Assembly (NCBI RefSeq): GCF_011193355.1
Contig: NZ_CP049780.1
Location: 383,686 to 447,685, forward strand
Origin: Streptomyces sp. JB150
GTDB taxonomy: Bacteria; Actinomycetota; Actinomycetes; Streptomycetales; Streptomycetaceae
Direction: 5' to 3'
Length of the DNA stretch: 64,000 bases
Under the pieces are notes generated by a model. That model worked only from the letters and a program-made list of their open reading frames with translations. It searched no databases and had not been told where the DNA came from. Below are positions 18,986 through 28,234 of this stretch, piece after piece (position 1 is the first letter of the stretch; every line of letters begins with the position of its first letter). The translations under genes and the position numbers were made by a program.

Positions 18986-19441
18986 TCACCGCTGAGAGCC
19001 GCGGCGCAGCGGGCCCCACTCGTTCTCCTGGCGGGCCACCTCGGCCCGTGCCTCGGCGATCACCTCGTCGCTGAGGCGGCAGAGCGGGCGGACGTCCTCC
19101 ACCAAGGGCTCGTTGTCGGGGCCCCGGCCGTTCTCCCGGCCCTCCAGGATCCAGGGACGCACGCCGGGGCCCTTCTCGTGCGGCAGATGGGCGTAGTCGT
19201 ACAGCCTGCGGGCCACCCACAGGCGCACCGAGCGGCCCTGCCACCAGTCCTCGACGTCGAGCGGGTTGGCCGACAGCCCCGGCATGGGGACGCCGGTCAG
19301 CTCGTCGGTGCTCGACGCCTTGCCCAGGTCGGCCTCGGGCCCCCGTGACCAGCGGACGTACAGCCCGTCCTGCCGCTCCTCGACCAGCCCGGCCAGCTCG
19401 GCCAGCGTGTCCACGACCGGCAGGTCGTCCCAGGCGCTCAT
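18986..19441 (-). CDS. DUF6098-like protein
   Basis: This 151-residue acidic, soluble protein matches my memory of the Streptomyces DUF6098 family through GLYVRWSRGPEADL, TGVPMPGLSANPLDVEDWW and RLWVARRLYDYAHLP. No catalytic motif is evident and the family has no known function. Tryptophan and arginine content is high in the middle third. There is no signal peptide or membrane segment. It is divergent from the DUF488 gene and convergent with the WhiB gene. Confidence 0.75.
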   Translation of the reverse strand: MSAWDDLPVVDTLAELAGLVEERQDGLYVRWSRGPEADLGKASSTDELTGVPMPGLSANPLDVEDWWQGRSVRLWVARRLYDYAHLPHEKGPGVRPWILEGRENGRGPDNEPLVEDVRPLCRLSDEVIAEARAEVARQENEWGPLRRGSQR

Positions 19442-19563
19442 GACAAGACCTCCCTCTTCGCCGTCAGGCGAACGGGGTACCCCGTTCGACCCGATCGGAA
19501 TCGGGCGGTCCGCCTCGCCGCGGGTTAGGCTCCCGGCACCCGAAGCCCCAGGGAGGTCCCCGT

Positions 19564-19914
19564 ATGAGCGTCCGTGTGCGCCGCGTCCAGGAACCGCCGG
19601 ACCCCGACGACGGCCTGCGGGTCCTCGTGGACCGGCTGTGGCCCCGCGGCGTGTCGAAGGACGCGGCCCGGGTGGACGAATGGCCCAAGGAACTCACCCC
19701 GTCGGCCGAGCTGCGCCGCTGGTACCACGCGGGCGAGGGCTCGTACGAGGAGTTCGCCCGCCGGTACGAGGCGGAGCTGGCCGCCCCGGAGGCGGCCGAA
19801 GCCCTCGCCCGCGCCCGGGGGTGGGTGCGCGAGGGCCCGGTGACGCTGCTGACCGCGGTCAGGTCCCCCGAGCAAAGCCACGCGGCGGTGCTGGCGGGTG
19901 TCCTGGAGCACTAG
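19564..19914 (+). CDS. DUF488 family protein (YeaO-like)
   Basis: This 116-residue protein carries the family blocks VRVRRVQEPPDPDDGLRVLVDRLWPRG, WPKELTPSAELRRWYH and PVTLLTAVRSPEQSHAAVL. The family is widespread and functionally uncharacterised; members are often found near stress or metal genes. The ATG at 19564 follows GGGAGG. It is convergent with the flavoprotein gene, with a small hairpin between them. Confidence 0.85.
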   Translation: MSVRVRRVQEPPDPDDGLRVLVDRLWPRGVSKDAARVDEWPKELTPSAELRRWYHAGEGSYEEFARRYEAELAAPEAAEALARARGWVREGPVTLLTAVRSPEQSHAAVLAGVLEH

Positions 19915-19933
19915 GGTCCGTCGCACGGGACCC
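19914..19933. terminator. Small hairpin between convergent genes
   Basis: GGGTCC (19914-19919) pairs with GGACCC (19928-19933) immediately after the DUF488 stop. The stem is short and has no T-tract. Confidence 0.35.
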
Positions 19934-19950
19934 GGCGAGTCAGCGGCGGT

Positions 19951-21624
19951 TCAGCCGGTCTGGTGGGCCGCCGCGCGGCCGGCCGCCCGGCCGGAGAAGA
20001 GGCAGCCGCCGAGGAAGGTGCCCTCCAGGGCGTTGTAGCCGTGGACGCCGCCGCCGCCGAAGCCCGCCACCTCCCCGGCCGCGTACAGGCCCTCTATCGG
20101 GGTGCCGTCCGTACCGAGGGCGCGGGAGTCGAGGTCGGTCTGGATGCCGCCGAGCGTCTTGCGGGTCAGGACGTGCAGCTTGACGCCGATCAGCGGCCCC
20201 GCGGCCGGGTCGAGCAGACGGTGCGGGGCGGCGACCCGGCCGAGCCGGTCGCCGATGTAGCGGCGGGCGTTGCGGATGCCCTGTACCTGGGCGTCCTTGG
20301 CGTAGGGGTGGGCGATCTGGAGGTCGCGGGCCTCGATCTGGCGGCGGATGGCGGCGGCGTCGAGGAGGGGCTTGTCGGTGAGGCCGTTCATCTTCTCGAC
20401 GAGCTGTTCGAGGGTGGGCGCGGTCACGAAGTCGGCGCCGCGGCGCAGGAACGCGTCGACCGGGCCGGGGGCGCCCTTGCCGAGGACGCGTTCGCGCAGG
20501 AACGCCGCGCGGTCCTTGGCGGTGATGTCGGGGTTCTGCTCGGAGCCCGACAGCGCGAACTCCTTCTCGACGATCTTCTGGGTGAGGATGAACCAGGAGT
20601 GGTCGTAGGCGGCGATGTCCTCGGTGGTGCGCAGGTACCTGAGCGTGCCGAGGGTGTCGTAGCCGGGCAGGCAGGACCCGGGCAGCCGGCGGCCGAGCGC
20701 GTCGAACCACATGGCGGACGGTCCGGGCAGGATGCGGATGCCGTGGCCGGGCCAGATCGGGTCCCAGTTGTGCAGGCCCTCGGTGTAGTGCCACATGCGG
20801 TCGCGGTTGACCAGCCGTACGCCCGCCTCGGCGCTGATGTCGAGCATCCGCCCGTCGACGTACGCCGGCACGCCCGTGACCATGTGCGCCGGCGGGGTGC
20901 CCAGGCGCCGCGGCCAGTGGCGGCGGACGATGTCGTGGTCCGCGCCGATGCCGCCGGTGGTGATGATCACGGCCTGGGCGGTGAGTTCGAACGCGCCGAC
21001 GGCGTCCCGGTTGGAGGCCACCCCGCGCGGCGCGTCGTCGGGCGCGAGCACCGTGCCGCGCACGCCGCGCGCCGTGCCTGCCTCGATGACCAGCTCGTCG
21101 ACGCGGTGGCGGTGGTGGAAGGTGAGCAGTCCGTCGCGGACGGCCTGCCGGGCGTACCGGACGAACGGCTCGACCACGCCGGTTCCGGTGCCCCAGGAGA
21201 TGTGGAAGCGGGGCACGGAGTTGCCGTGGCCCTGCGCGGTGAGGTCGCCGCGCTCCGCCCAGCCGACCGTGGGCAGGAAGCCGATGCCGTGCCCGGCGAG
21301 CCAGGACCGCTTCTCCCCCGCCGCGAACTCGACGTAGGCGCGGGCCCAGCGCACCGCCCAGGAGTCCTCGTCCTCGACGCGGTCGAACCCGGCGCTGCCC
21401 TGCCAGTCGTTCCAGGCCAGCTCGACGGAGTCCTTGATGCCGAGGCGGCGCTGCTCCGGGGAGTCCACGAGGAACAGCCCGCCGAACGACCAGAAGGCCT
21501 GGCCGCCGAGGTTGGCGGCGTTCTCCTGGTCCACCAGCGCGACCCTGCGGCCCCGGCTGGTCAGTTCGTGTGCGGCGACCAGGCCCGCGAGGCCCGCTCC
21601 GACGACGATGACGTCGGCGTCCAT
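19951..21624 (-). CDS. FAD-binding dehydrogenase (KstD/fumarate-reductase-like)
   Basis: This 557-residue flavoprotein has an N-terminal FAD Rossmann motif (DVIVVGAGLAGLVAAHEL) and a C-terminal FAD motif (GLYAAGEVAGFGGGGVHGYN). Its overall layout is that of FAD_binding_2 enzymes related to 3-ketosteroid delta-1-dehydrogenase and fumarate reductase. The substrate cannot be read from sequence. It starts 16 bp after the TetR gene on the same strand, so it is likely the regulated partner of that repressor and controlled by the palindrome at 22281-22321. Confidence 0.85.
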   Translation of the reverse strand: MDADVIVVGAGLAGLVAAHELTSRGRRVALVDQENAANLGGQAFWSFGGLFLVDSPEQRRLGIKDSVELAWNDWQGSAGFDRVEDEDSWAVRWARAYVEFAAGEKRSWLAGHGIGFLPTVGWAERGDLTAQGHGNSVPRFHISWGTGTGVVEPFVRYARQAVRDGLLTFHHRHRVDELVIEAGTARGVRGTVLAPDDAPRGVASNRDAVGAFELTAQAVIITTGGIGADHDIVRRHWPRRLGTPPAHMVTGVPAYVDGRMLDISAEAGVRLVNRDRMWHYTEGLHNWDPIWPGHGIRILPGPSAMWFDALGRRLPGSCLPGYDTLGTLRYLRTTEDIAAYDHSWFILTQKIVEKEFALSGSEQNPDITAKDRAAFLRERVLGKGAPGPVDAFLRRGADFVTAPTLEQLVEKMNGLTDKPLLDAAAIRRQIEARDLQIAHPYAKDAQVQGIRNARRYIGDRLGRVAAPHRLLDPAAGPLIGVKLHVLTRKTLGGIQTDLDSRALGTDGTPIEGLYAAGEVAGFGGGGVHGYNALEGTFLGGCLFSGRAAGRAAAHQTG

Positions 21625-21640
21625 GGCGACCGTCCCTTCC

Positions 21641-22267
21641 TCATCCTGTGGTGCCGCTGCCGTTCGTGAGCAACGCGGTGAGCAGCTGTTTCAGCCAGGT
21701 CCGCGCGGCGTCGACGTCCTTGTCCAGCAGCAGTCGGGTGGTGACCCCGTCGTAGGCGGCGACCACCGCGTGGGCGGCGGCGTCGATGTCGCCGAGCACG
21801 GCGGGCAGCTCGGTGTGGCCCCGGGCGCGCGCGAGCCGGTCGGCGATGGCTCCGCGCAGCCGGGCCCGGTGTTCCAGCAGGGTCGCGGCGATCTCCGGCT
21901 GCCGGGCGGCGTGCACCAGGAAGTCGGTTTTCACCAGCAGCCAGTCCCGGTCGAGGAGCAGCACGTCGGTGACCCGGTCGACGGCGGCGGGCACGTCGAG
22001 GTCGGGGCCGTCCTGGGCGAGGGCGCCGGAGACCTGGTCGGCGATGAGGTCGGCGCGCTGCCGGTAGAGGGCGAAGAACAGCTCGTCGAGGCTGTCGAAG
22101 TTGGAGTAGAAGGCGCCCCGGCTGTAGCCGGCGGCCTCGCAGACCTCCTCGATGGAGACCCGTCCGAAGCCCTTGGCGGCGAACACGGCGAACGCGGCGT
22201 CGAGGAGGTTGGCCCGGGTGCGCACGCGGCGCTTGGTGATGCGCGGGGCGGGGGGTGGCGCTGCCAT
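21641..22267 (-). CDS. TetR/AcrR-family regulator
   Basis: This 208-residue regulator has the N-terminal HTH domain TRANLLDAAFAVFAAKGFGRVSIEEV, followed by AAGYSRGAFYSNFDSLDELF, and an all-helical ligand-binding region. The ATG at 22265-22267 is preceded by GGAGG; the longer ORF to 22591 is not supported. It precedes the FAD dehydrogenase gene by 16 bp, and a nested palindrome sits 14 bp before its start. Autoregulation together with control of the flavoprotein is the simplest reading. Confidence 0.9.
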   Translation of the reverse strand: MAAPPPAPRITKRRVRTRANLLDAAFAVFAAKGFGRVSIEEVCEAAGYSRGAFYSNFDSLDELFFALYRQRADLIADQVSGALAQDGPDLDVPAAVDRVTDVLLLDRDWLLVKTDFLVHAARQPEIAATLLEHRARLRGAIADRLARARGHTELPAVLGDIDAAAHAVVAAYDGVTTRLLLDKDVDAARTWLKQLLTALLTNGSGTTG

Positions 22268-22280
22268 GGGACGACCTCCG

Positions 22281-22321
22281 TTTCGATGCGTGAATGTATC
22301 GGATACATCGGTGTATCGAAA
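22281..22321. promoter_or_regulatory. Nested palindromic operator upstream of tetR
   Basis: An inner 15-bp palindrome ATGTATCGGATACAT (22294-22308) is flanked symmetrically by TTTCGAT (22281-22287) and ATCGAAA (22315-22321). Both repeats are centred on 22301. The AT-rich, two-shell symmetry is characteristic of TetR operators that bind two dimers. Confidence 0.75.
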
Positions 22322-22403
22322 GGGGCGGCGCGATGAGGGGCGTGACCGGGCCCGACGAAAATTGATGGGAACGCATTTTCGATTAGCGGAGTACCCTGGA
22401 CAC

Positions 22404-23024
22404 ATGCACCTCCAGGGCTCCCTCTTCGACCAGACCGACGAGCTGCGGCTCGGCCCCCTGGACGGGATCCGCCGGACGGACCTCGGCTCCGGCGCCTGGA
22501 TCGACGTCCTGCCGGGCTGGCTGAGCGGGTCCGACGCGCTCTTCGCACACCTGGCGGCCGACGTGCCGTGGCGGGCGGAGCGGCGGCACATGTACGACCA
22601 CGTCGTGGACGTCCCCCGGCTGCTCGCCTACTACCGCGAGGGCGAGCCGCTGCCGCACCCCGTGCTCACCGAGGCGCGCGACGCGCTCGGCGCGCACTAC
22701 ACCGACGAATTGGGCGAGCCGTTCACCACGGCCGGGCTGTGCTACTACCGCGACGGCCGGGACAGCGTGGCCTGGCACGGCGACCGGATCGGCCGGGGCG
22801 CCCGCGAGGACACCATGGTCGCCATCCTCTCCGTGGGCACGCCGCGGGATCTGCTGCTGCGTCCGGCGGGCGGCGGCGAGACGCTGCGACGGCCGCTCGG
22901 GCACGGCGACCTCATCGTGATGGGCGGCTCCTGCCAGCGCACCTGGGAGCACTGCGTGCCGAAGACCACCCGCGCGGCGGGCCCCAGGATCAGCATCCAG
23001 TTCCGCCCCGCCAACGTGAACTGA
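22404..23024 (+). CDS. alkB: AlkB-like 2-oxoglutarate/Fe(II) dioxygenase
   Basis: This 206-residue protein is an AlkB-family oxidative demethylase that would repair 1-methyladenine/3-methylcytosine damage or modify related substrates. It shows the iron-binding facial triad His125-x-Asp127 (in WHGDRIGR) and His183 (in TWEHCVP), and the 2-oxoglutarate-binding arginines Arg195 and Arg201 (in GPRISIQFRP). I use ATG 22404 (MHLQGSLFDQ); an ATG at 22365 is in frame upstream. It is divergent from tetR, so the operator at 22281-22321 could in principle affect it too. Confidence 0.88.
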   Translation: MHLQGSLFDQTDELRLGPLDGIRRTDLGSGAWIDVLPGWLSGSDALFAHLAADVPWRAERRHMYDHVVDVPRLLAYYREGEPLPHPVLTEARDALGAHYTDELGEPFTTAGLCYYRDGRDSVAWHGDRIGRGAREDTMVAILSVGTPRDLLLRPAGGGETLRRPLGHGDLIVMGGSCQRTWEHCVPKTTRAAGPRISIQFRPANVN

Positions 23025-23075
23025 GTCTGCTTTGCTGTCCGTGTCGGGGGCGGAACTCACCACTGCGGGACGAAG

Positions 23076-23822
23076 ATGCGGGTTGATGTGCGGCACGTCG
23101 CGGACGGCGCCTACCTGGTGCACGGAAGCAACACCAACTGGGTGATCCTGACGGCAGGGGACGCGGTCACCCTGGTCGACACGGGCTATCCCGGGGACCG
23201 GCAGCTGGTCCTCGACTCCCTCGCGGCGGTGGGGAGTTCACCGGAGGCGGTCGCGGCCGTGCTCGTCACCCACGCCCACAACGACCACCTGGGGTCGGCG
23301 GAGTTCCTGCGCGCGACGTACGGCACGCCGGTCCGTCTCCATGAGGCCGAAGTGCCGCACGCGCGCCGGGAGTTCCTGCACCAGGTGTCGATCGGGCGGG
23401 TGCTGCGCAACGGCTGGCGGCCGGGCGTGCTGCCCTGGGCGGTGCACGCGCTGCGCTCCGGCGGCACCGCGCGCCTGCCCGTCGCCGCGCCCGAGGCGCT
23501 CCCGGCGGCGGGTCCGCTGGACCTGCCGGGCCGCCCGGTGCCGGTGCACACCCCCGGCCACACCCTGGGCCACTGCGCCTACCACCTGCCGGACACCGGT
23601 GTGCTCATCACCGGCGACGCCCTGGTCACCGGCCACCCCACGAGCCGCGCGCAGGGACCGCAGCTGCTGCCGGACATGTTCCACCACGAGCGCGCCCGCG
23701 CGGTGGCCTCGCTGGACGTGCTCGCCGGGCTGGACGCGGACGTCCTGCTGCCCGGGCACGGGCCCGTCCACCGCGGTCCGGTAGGGGACGCCGCGCGGCA
23801 CGCGGCGGAACGGGCCGCTTGA
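23076..23822 (+). CDS. MBL-fold metallo-hydrolase
   Basis: This 248-residue member of the metallo-beta-lactamase superfamily carries the zinc motif THAHNDH, the His of HTPGHTLGH, the bridging Asp of LITGDALV and the final His of LLPGHGP. These give a complete dinuclear metal site as in glyoxalase II-like and other small hydrolases. The substrate is unknown. There is no signal peptide. It follows alkB by 51 bp on the same strand and may be co-transcribed. Confidence 0.88.
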   Translation: MRVDVRHVADGAYLVHGSNTNWVILTAGDAVTLVDTGYPGDRQLVLDSLAAVGSSPEAVAAVLVTHAHNDHLGSAEFLRATYGTPVRLHEAEVPHARREFLHQVSIGRVLRNGWRPGVLPWAVHALRSGGTARLPVAAPEALPAAGPLDLPGRPVPVHTPGHTLGHCAYHLPDTGVLITGDALVTGHPTSRAQGPQLLPDMFHHERARAVASLDVLAGLDADVLLPGHGPVHRGPVGDAARHAAERAA

Positions 23823-23871
23823 GGCCGGGCGGGCCGGCCATAGCCCGCACTCGCGCCGTTAAGGTCGGGCC

Positions 23872-25110
23872 ATGGCTTTGCACATCAGCGCCACCAACCC
23901 GGAGCACCCCGCGCTCCTGCTCGAACTGCCCTGGCAGCTCCCGCTGGAGGAGTGGCCGCAGGAATACCTGGTCCCGCTGCCGCGCGGCATCTCGCGGCAC
24001 GTGGTGCGGTACGCGCGCGCGGGCGCCGAGGTGGTCGCCGTGAAGGAGCTGGCCGAGCGGCCCGCGCTGCGGGAGTACGGGCTGCTGCGCGACCTGGACC
24101 GGCTCGGCATCCCGGCGGTGGACGCCCTCGCGGTGGTCACCGGGCGCACGAACGCTGACGGCGAGCCGCTGGAGCCGGTGCTCATCACCCGGCACCTGGG
24201 CGGTTCGATGCCGTACCGCTCGATGTTCGAGACGACCATGCGGCCCGCGACCATGCACCGGCTGATGGACGCCCTCGCGGTGCTGCTGGTGCGGCTGCAC
24301 CTGGCCGGGTTCGCGTGGGGCGACTGCTCGCTGTCGAACACCCTGTTCCGGCGGGACGCGGGCGCCTACGCCGCCTACCTGGTGGACGCCGAGACCGGCG
24401 AGCTGCACCCCCGGCTCAGCGACGGGCAGCGCGACTACGACCTGGACCTCGCCCGGGTCAACATCAGCGGCGAGCTGCTGGACCTGGAGGCGTCCGGGGC
24501 GCTGCACCCTTCCGTCGACCCGATCGCCTTCGGCACCGAGATCTGCGCCCGCTACCAGGGGCTCTGGAAGGAGCTGACCCGCACCTCCGTCTACCCGGCG
24601 GGCAAGTACCACTACATCGAGCGCCGGATACGCCGGCTCAACGACCTCGGTTTCGACGTGGCGGAGATGCAGATCGACCACTCCTCCAACGGCGACACCG
24701 TCACCTTCGTGCCGAAGGTCGTCGACGCCGGCCACCACCAGCGGCAGCTGCTGCGGCTGACCGGCCTGGACACCGAGGAGAACCAGGCGCGGCGGCTGCT
24801 CAGCGACCTGGAGTCCTGGATGGCCACCCAGGACGACTACGCCCCGGGTGACCCCCTGGCGGCCCGCCCGGAGGTGCTGGCGCACCGCTGGGTGCGCGAG
24901 GTGTTCCGGCCCACCGTCCGCGCGGTGCCGCCGGAGCTGCGCGGCGGCATGGACCCGGCCGAGATCTACCACCAGCTGCTGGAACACCGCTGGTACCTCT
25001 CGGAGCGGGCCCAGCACGACATCGGTCTCGACACGGCCGTGCAGGACTACGTCGAGAACATCCTGCCGCGCGCCCGCGAGACGCTGCAGAGCCCGCCGCC
25101 CGCCGAGTGA
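23872..25110 (+). CDS. DUF4032 protein with kinase-like fold
   Basis: This 412-residue protein matches the actinobacterial DUF4032 family, which includes a lipopolysaccharide-kinase-like N-terminal domain. Kinase-like landmarks are VVAVKELAERPALREYGLL (candidate lysine and helix C), WGDCSLSNTLF (catalytic-loop-like Asp and Asn) and AYLVDAETGEL (DFG-like Asp). The C-terminal 150 residues are the DUF4032 region proper. The role is unknown, and whether it phosphorylates anything is untested as far as I know. It is followed convergently by the universal stress protein gene with no intergenic space. Confidence 0.82.
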   Translation: MALHISATNPEHPALLLELPWQLPLEEWPQEYLVPLPRGISRHVVRYARAGAEVVAVKELAERPALREYGLLRDLDRLGIPAVDALAVVTGRTNADGEPLEPVLITRHLGGSMPYRSMFETTMRPATMHRLMDALAVLLVRLHLAGFAWGDCSLSNTLFRRDAGAYAAYLVDAETGELHPRLSDGQRDYDLDLARVNISGELLDLEASGALHPSVDPIAFGTEICARYQGLWKELTRTSVYPAGKYHYIERRIRRLNDLGFDVAEMQIDHSSNGDTVTFVPKVVDAGHHQRQLLRLTGLDTEENQARRLLSDLESWMATQDDYAPGDPLAARPEVLAHRWVREVFRPTVRAVPPELRGGMDPAEIYHQLLEHRWYLSERAQHDIGLDTAVQDYVENILPRARETLQSPPPAE

Positions 25111-25980
25111 TCAGGCGGGCGGTACGACGGCCACCGGGCACGGCGCGTGGTGCAGCACCCCGTGCGCGACGGACCCGATCCGCGCGCCCACGGCGGTCCG
25201 CCGGGCACGGCGCCCGACGACCACCAGCTGGGCCCGCGCGGACACGTCCAGCAGCACCTGCCCCGCGCTGCCCATCTCCACGTGCTCCACCACCGGGACC
25301 TGCGGGAATCGCTCCCGCCACGGCTGCAGCGCCTCGCTCAGCGCCTTCTGCTCGTACGGCTCCGGGCCGCCGGCCTCGTCGAGGAGCTTCAGCGAGGCCG
25401 GGCTGTAGGCGAACACCGGCGGCAGCGTCCAGGCCCGCACCGCGCGCAGGGCCGCCCCGCGCGCCGCCGCCGTCTCGAACGCGAACCGCAGGGCTGCGGC
25501 GCCGTCCTCGGGGCCGCCCTCGTGGCCGACGACGATCTGCCGGCCCTCCGCCTCGTCCGAGGCGCGGTTCCCGGAGCGGACCAGCACGACGGGAGCGGCG
25601 GTCTCGGCGATCACCTGCTGTCCGACCGAGCCGAGCAGGAAGCCGAGGACGCGGCCGTGCCCGCGTGAGCCGAGCACCAGCAGCTCCGCCTCCGCCGCGG
25701 CCGCGGCCAGCGCCTCGACGGCGTCGTCCTCCATCACCGCGGTCGTCACGTCCAGGCCGGGGTGCCGCTCGGTGACCTCCCGCACGGAACCCTCCAGCGC
25801 CTCGCGCACCCAGCGGCCCTGGGTCTCCCGGTCGCCGTCCACGGTCTCGTGCTGCGCGAACCGCCAGGCGTGCACCACCCTCAGGTCCCGTCCGCGCCGG
25901 ACGGCCTCCCGGGCCGCCCAGGCCAGCGCCGCGTGGCTCTCCTCGGTTCCGTCCACCCCTGCGGTGATCGGCCGCGTCAT
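25111..25980 (-). CDS. Tandem universal stress protein (UspA x2)
   Basis: This 289-residue protein contains two UspA domains. Each has the ATP-binding signature G-x2-G-x9-G-S/T: GSRGHGRVLGFLLGSVGQQV in the first domain and GRRARRTAVGARIGSVAHGV in the second, where the first glycines are less canonical. The start ATG at 25978-25980 follows GAGGAGG. Tandem Usp proteins in actinobacteria are typically induced by dormancy, hypoxia or stress. The gene abuts the DUF4032 stop, so the two converge without a spacer. Confidence 0.9.
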   Translation of the reverse strand: MTRPITAGVDGTEESHAALAWAAREAVRRGRDLRVVHAWRFAQHETVDGDRETQGRWVREALEGSVREVTERHPGLDVTTAVMEDDAVEALAAAAAEAELLVLGSRGHGRVLGFLLGSVGQQVIAETAAPVVLVRSGNRASDEAEGRQIVVGHEGGPEDGAAALRFAFETAAARGAALRAVRAWTLPPVFAYSPASLKLLDEAGGPEPYEQKALSEALQPWRERFPQVPVVEHVEMGSAGQVLLDVSARAQLVVVGRRARRTAVGARIGSVAHGVLHHAPCPVAVVPPA

Positions 25981-26064
25981 CCCACTGCCTCCTCTTCCTC
26001 GCCCGACCTGCCCGTCGACTCCGTCCGTCCGGCGATCACCGTCAGTCTTCCCTACGCTGCCCGC

Positions 26065-26418
26065 ATGAGCCTCGTCTGGGAGCAAGTCGTCGTCGACGCC
26101 TCCGATCCGGTCGCCCTGGGCCGCTGGTGGGCCGACGCCCTCGGCTGGACGGTGGTCGGCGACGCCCCCGACGAGTACGAGATCCGCCCCGCGCCGGAGC
26201 GGCTGCCGGGGCTGGTCTTCGTTCCGGTCCCCGAGGCCAAGTCGGGCAAGAACCGCCTGCACCTCGACTTCCGCCCCGACGACCAGCGGGCCGAGGTCGA
26301 GCGCCTGCTCGCGCTCGGCGCCCGGCCCGCGGACGTGGGGCAGGGCGAACAGCCGTGGGTGGTGCTCGCGGACCCGGAGGGCAACGAGTTCTGCGTCCTG
26401 GGCTCCCGCCCGGCCTGA
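26065..26418 (+). CDS. VOC-family protein (glyoxalase-like)
   Basis: This 117-residue single-domain vicinal-oxygen-chelate protein contains ALGRWWADALGWTVV near the start, NRLHLDFRP centrally and WVVLADPEGNEFCVL at the end. Half-size VOC proteins dimerise; members include glyoxalases, resistance proteins and unassigned enzymes. The ATG at 26065 is the first start consistent with the fold. It is divergent from the Usp gene and 139 bp upstream of the receiver-thioredoxin-reductase fusion. Confidence 0.82.
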   Translation: MSLVWEQVVVDASDPVALGRWWADALGWTVVGDAPDEYEIRPAPERLPGLVFVPVPEAKSGKNRLHLDFRPDDQRAEVERLLALGARPADVGQGEQPWVVLADPEGNEFCVLGSRPA

Positions 26419-26557
26419 CCGCGTCCCGCGGCCGCGCGACCGTGCCCTTCGCATACCTGAGCGAACCGCGACCATCGAACATACGATGGCGGGAGCCGGC
26501 GCGGCGACGAGCGAGCCACCGCGGCGGGATGTCCGACCGCTCTGGGGTGGGAGACGT

Positions 26558-28234
26558 ATGGCACAGGCCGCCGACACGGCGCGGACCGTCATTCTGACCG
26601 TGGACGACGATCCGGGGGTCTCGCGCGCCGTCGCCCGCGATCTGAGACGGCGCTACGGGGCGTCGTACCGGATCGTACGGGCCGAGTCCGGCGAGTCCGC
26701 GCTGGAGGCGCTGCGCGAGCTGAAGCTGCGCGGCGACCTGGTGGCGGTGGTCCTGGCCGACTACCGGATGCCGCGGATGAACGGCATCGAGTTCCTGGAG
26801 CAGGCCCTGGACGTGTATCCGGGGGCGCGGCGGGTGCTGCTGACCGCGTACGCGGACACCAACGCGGCGATCGACGCGATCAACGTCGTCGACCTCGACC
26901 ACTATCTGCTCAAGCCGTGGGACCCGCCCGAGGAGAAGCTGTACCCGGTCATCGACGACCTGCTCCAGGCGTGGCGGGCCGGCGACCACCGGCCGGTGCC
27001 CAGCACCAAGGTGGTCGGGCACCGCTGGTCGGCGCGCTCGTCGGACGTACGGGAGTTCCTGGCCCGCAACCAGGTGCCGTACCGCTGGTACTCGTCCGAC
27101 GAGCCGGAGGGGCGGCGGCTGCTGGCCGCCGCCGGGGAGGACGGCACCCGGCTGCCCCTGGTGGTCACCCCGGACGGGACACCGCTGGTCGAGCCTGAGG
27201 CGCCGGAGCTGGCCGCGCGGGTGGGGCTCGCGACCACACCGGCCGCCGAGTTCTACGACCTGGTGGTCGTCGGTGGCGGCCCGGCCGGGCTCGGGGCGGC
27301 GGTGTACGGCGCCTCGGAGGGGCTGCGCACGGTGCTGGTGGAGCGTTCGGCGACCGGCGGGCAGGCCGGGCAGAGCTCCCGCATCGAGAACTATCTCGGT
27401 TTCCCCGACGGCGTGTCGGGCGCGCAGCTCACCGACCGGGCGCGGCGGCAGGCGGCCAAGTTCGGCGCGGAGATCCTGACCGCGCGCGAGGTGACGGGCC
27501 TGGAGGTCAGCGGGTCCGCGCGGGTCGTACGGTTCTCCGACGGCTCGGCGGTCGCCGCGCACAGCGTGATCCTGGCGACCGGTGTGTCGTACCGGCAGCT
27601 CGACGCGCCGGGCCTGGCCGAGCTGACCGGGTGCGGGGTGTTCTACGGGTCGGCGCTGACCGAGGCGGCCGGCTGCCAGGGCCAGGACGTGTACATCGTG
27701 GGCGGCGCCAACTCCGCCGGGCAGGCGGCCATGTACCTGGCGCGGGGCGCCAAGTCGGTGACGCTGCTGGTGCGCGGGGAGTCGCTGGCCGCGTCCATGT
27801 CGCACTACCTGATCCAGCAGATCGAGCAGGCGCCGAACATCTCGGTGCGCTGCGGCACGATGGTGGAGGCCGCGCACGGCTCCGGCCATCTGGAGGCGCT
27901 GACGCTGCGGGACACCGCGACCGGGCGGAGCGAACGGGTCGACGCGCAGTGGCTGTTCGTGTTCATCGGCGCGGCCCCGCTGACGGACTGGCTGGACGGC
28001 ACCGTGGACCGCGACGGGCAGGGGTTCATCCTCGCCGGGCCCGACCTCACCGCGGACGGGCGGCCGCCGGCGGGCTGGGAGCTGGACCGGGCGCCGTACC
28101 ACCTGGAGACCAATGTGCCCGGCGTGTTCGTCGCGGGTGACGCGCGCGCGGAGTCCGCGAAGCGGGTCGCGTCCGCCGTCGGAGAGGGAGCCATGGCCGT
28201 GATGCTCGTCCACCGCTACCTGGAGCAGTCGTGA
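26558..28234 (+). CDS. Response-regulator receiver fused to thioredoxin-reductase-like flavoprotein
   Basis: This 558-residue fusion begins with a CheY-like receiver (residues 10-140; acidic pocket Asp16-Asp18, phosphoacceptor Asp68 in LADYRMP, Thr96, Lys119). A glutaredoxin/thioredoxin-like segment (about 150-224) follows, and then a thioredoxin-reductase-type FAD/NAD(P)H module (GGGPAGLGAA at 239-248; VGGANSAGQAA later). The CxxC redox pair of true thioredoxin reductases is not visible where expected. This suggests a signalling flavoprotein or one using another thiol. The ATG follows GGTGGGAG. It overlaps the histidine kinase gene (GTGA), a compelling phosphorelay pair. Confidence 0.9.
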   Translation: MAQAADTARTVILTVDDDPGVSRAVARDLRRRYGASYRIVRAESGESALEALRELKLRGDLVAVVLADYRMPRMNGIEFLEQALDVYPGARRVLLTAYADTNAAIDAINVVDLDHYLLKPWDPPEEKLYPVIDDLLQAWRAGDHRPVPSTKVVGHRWSARSSDVREFLARNQVPYRWYSSDEPEGRRLLAAAGEDGTRLPLVVTPDGTPLVEPEAPELAARVGLATTPAAEFYDLVVVGGGPAGLGAAVYGASEGLRTVLVERSATGGQAGQSSRIENYLGFPDGVSGAQLTDRARRQAAKFGAEILTAREVTGLEVSGSARVVRFSDGSAVAAHSVILATGVSYRQLDAPGLAELTGCGVFYGSALTEAAGCQGQDVYIVGGANSAGQAAMYLARGAKSVTLLVRGESLAASMSHYLIQQIEQAPNISVRCGTMVEAAHGSGHLEALTLRDTATGRSERVDAQWLFVFIGAAPLTDWLDGTVDRDGQGFILAGPDLTADGRPPAGWELDRAPYHLETNVPGVFVAGDARAESAKRVASAVGEGAMAVMLVHRYLEQS

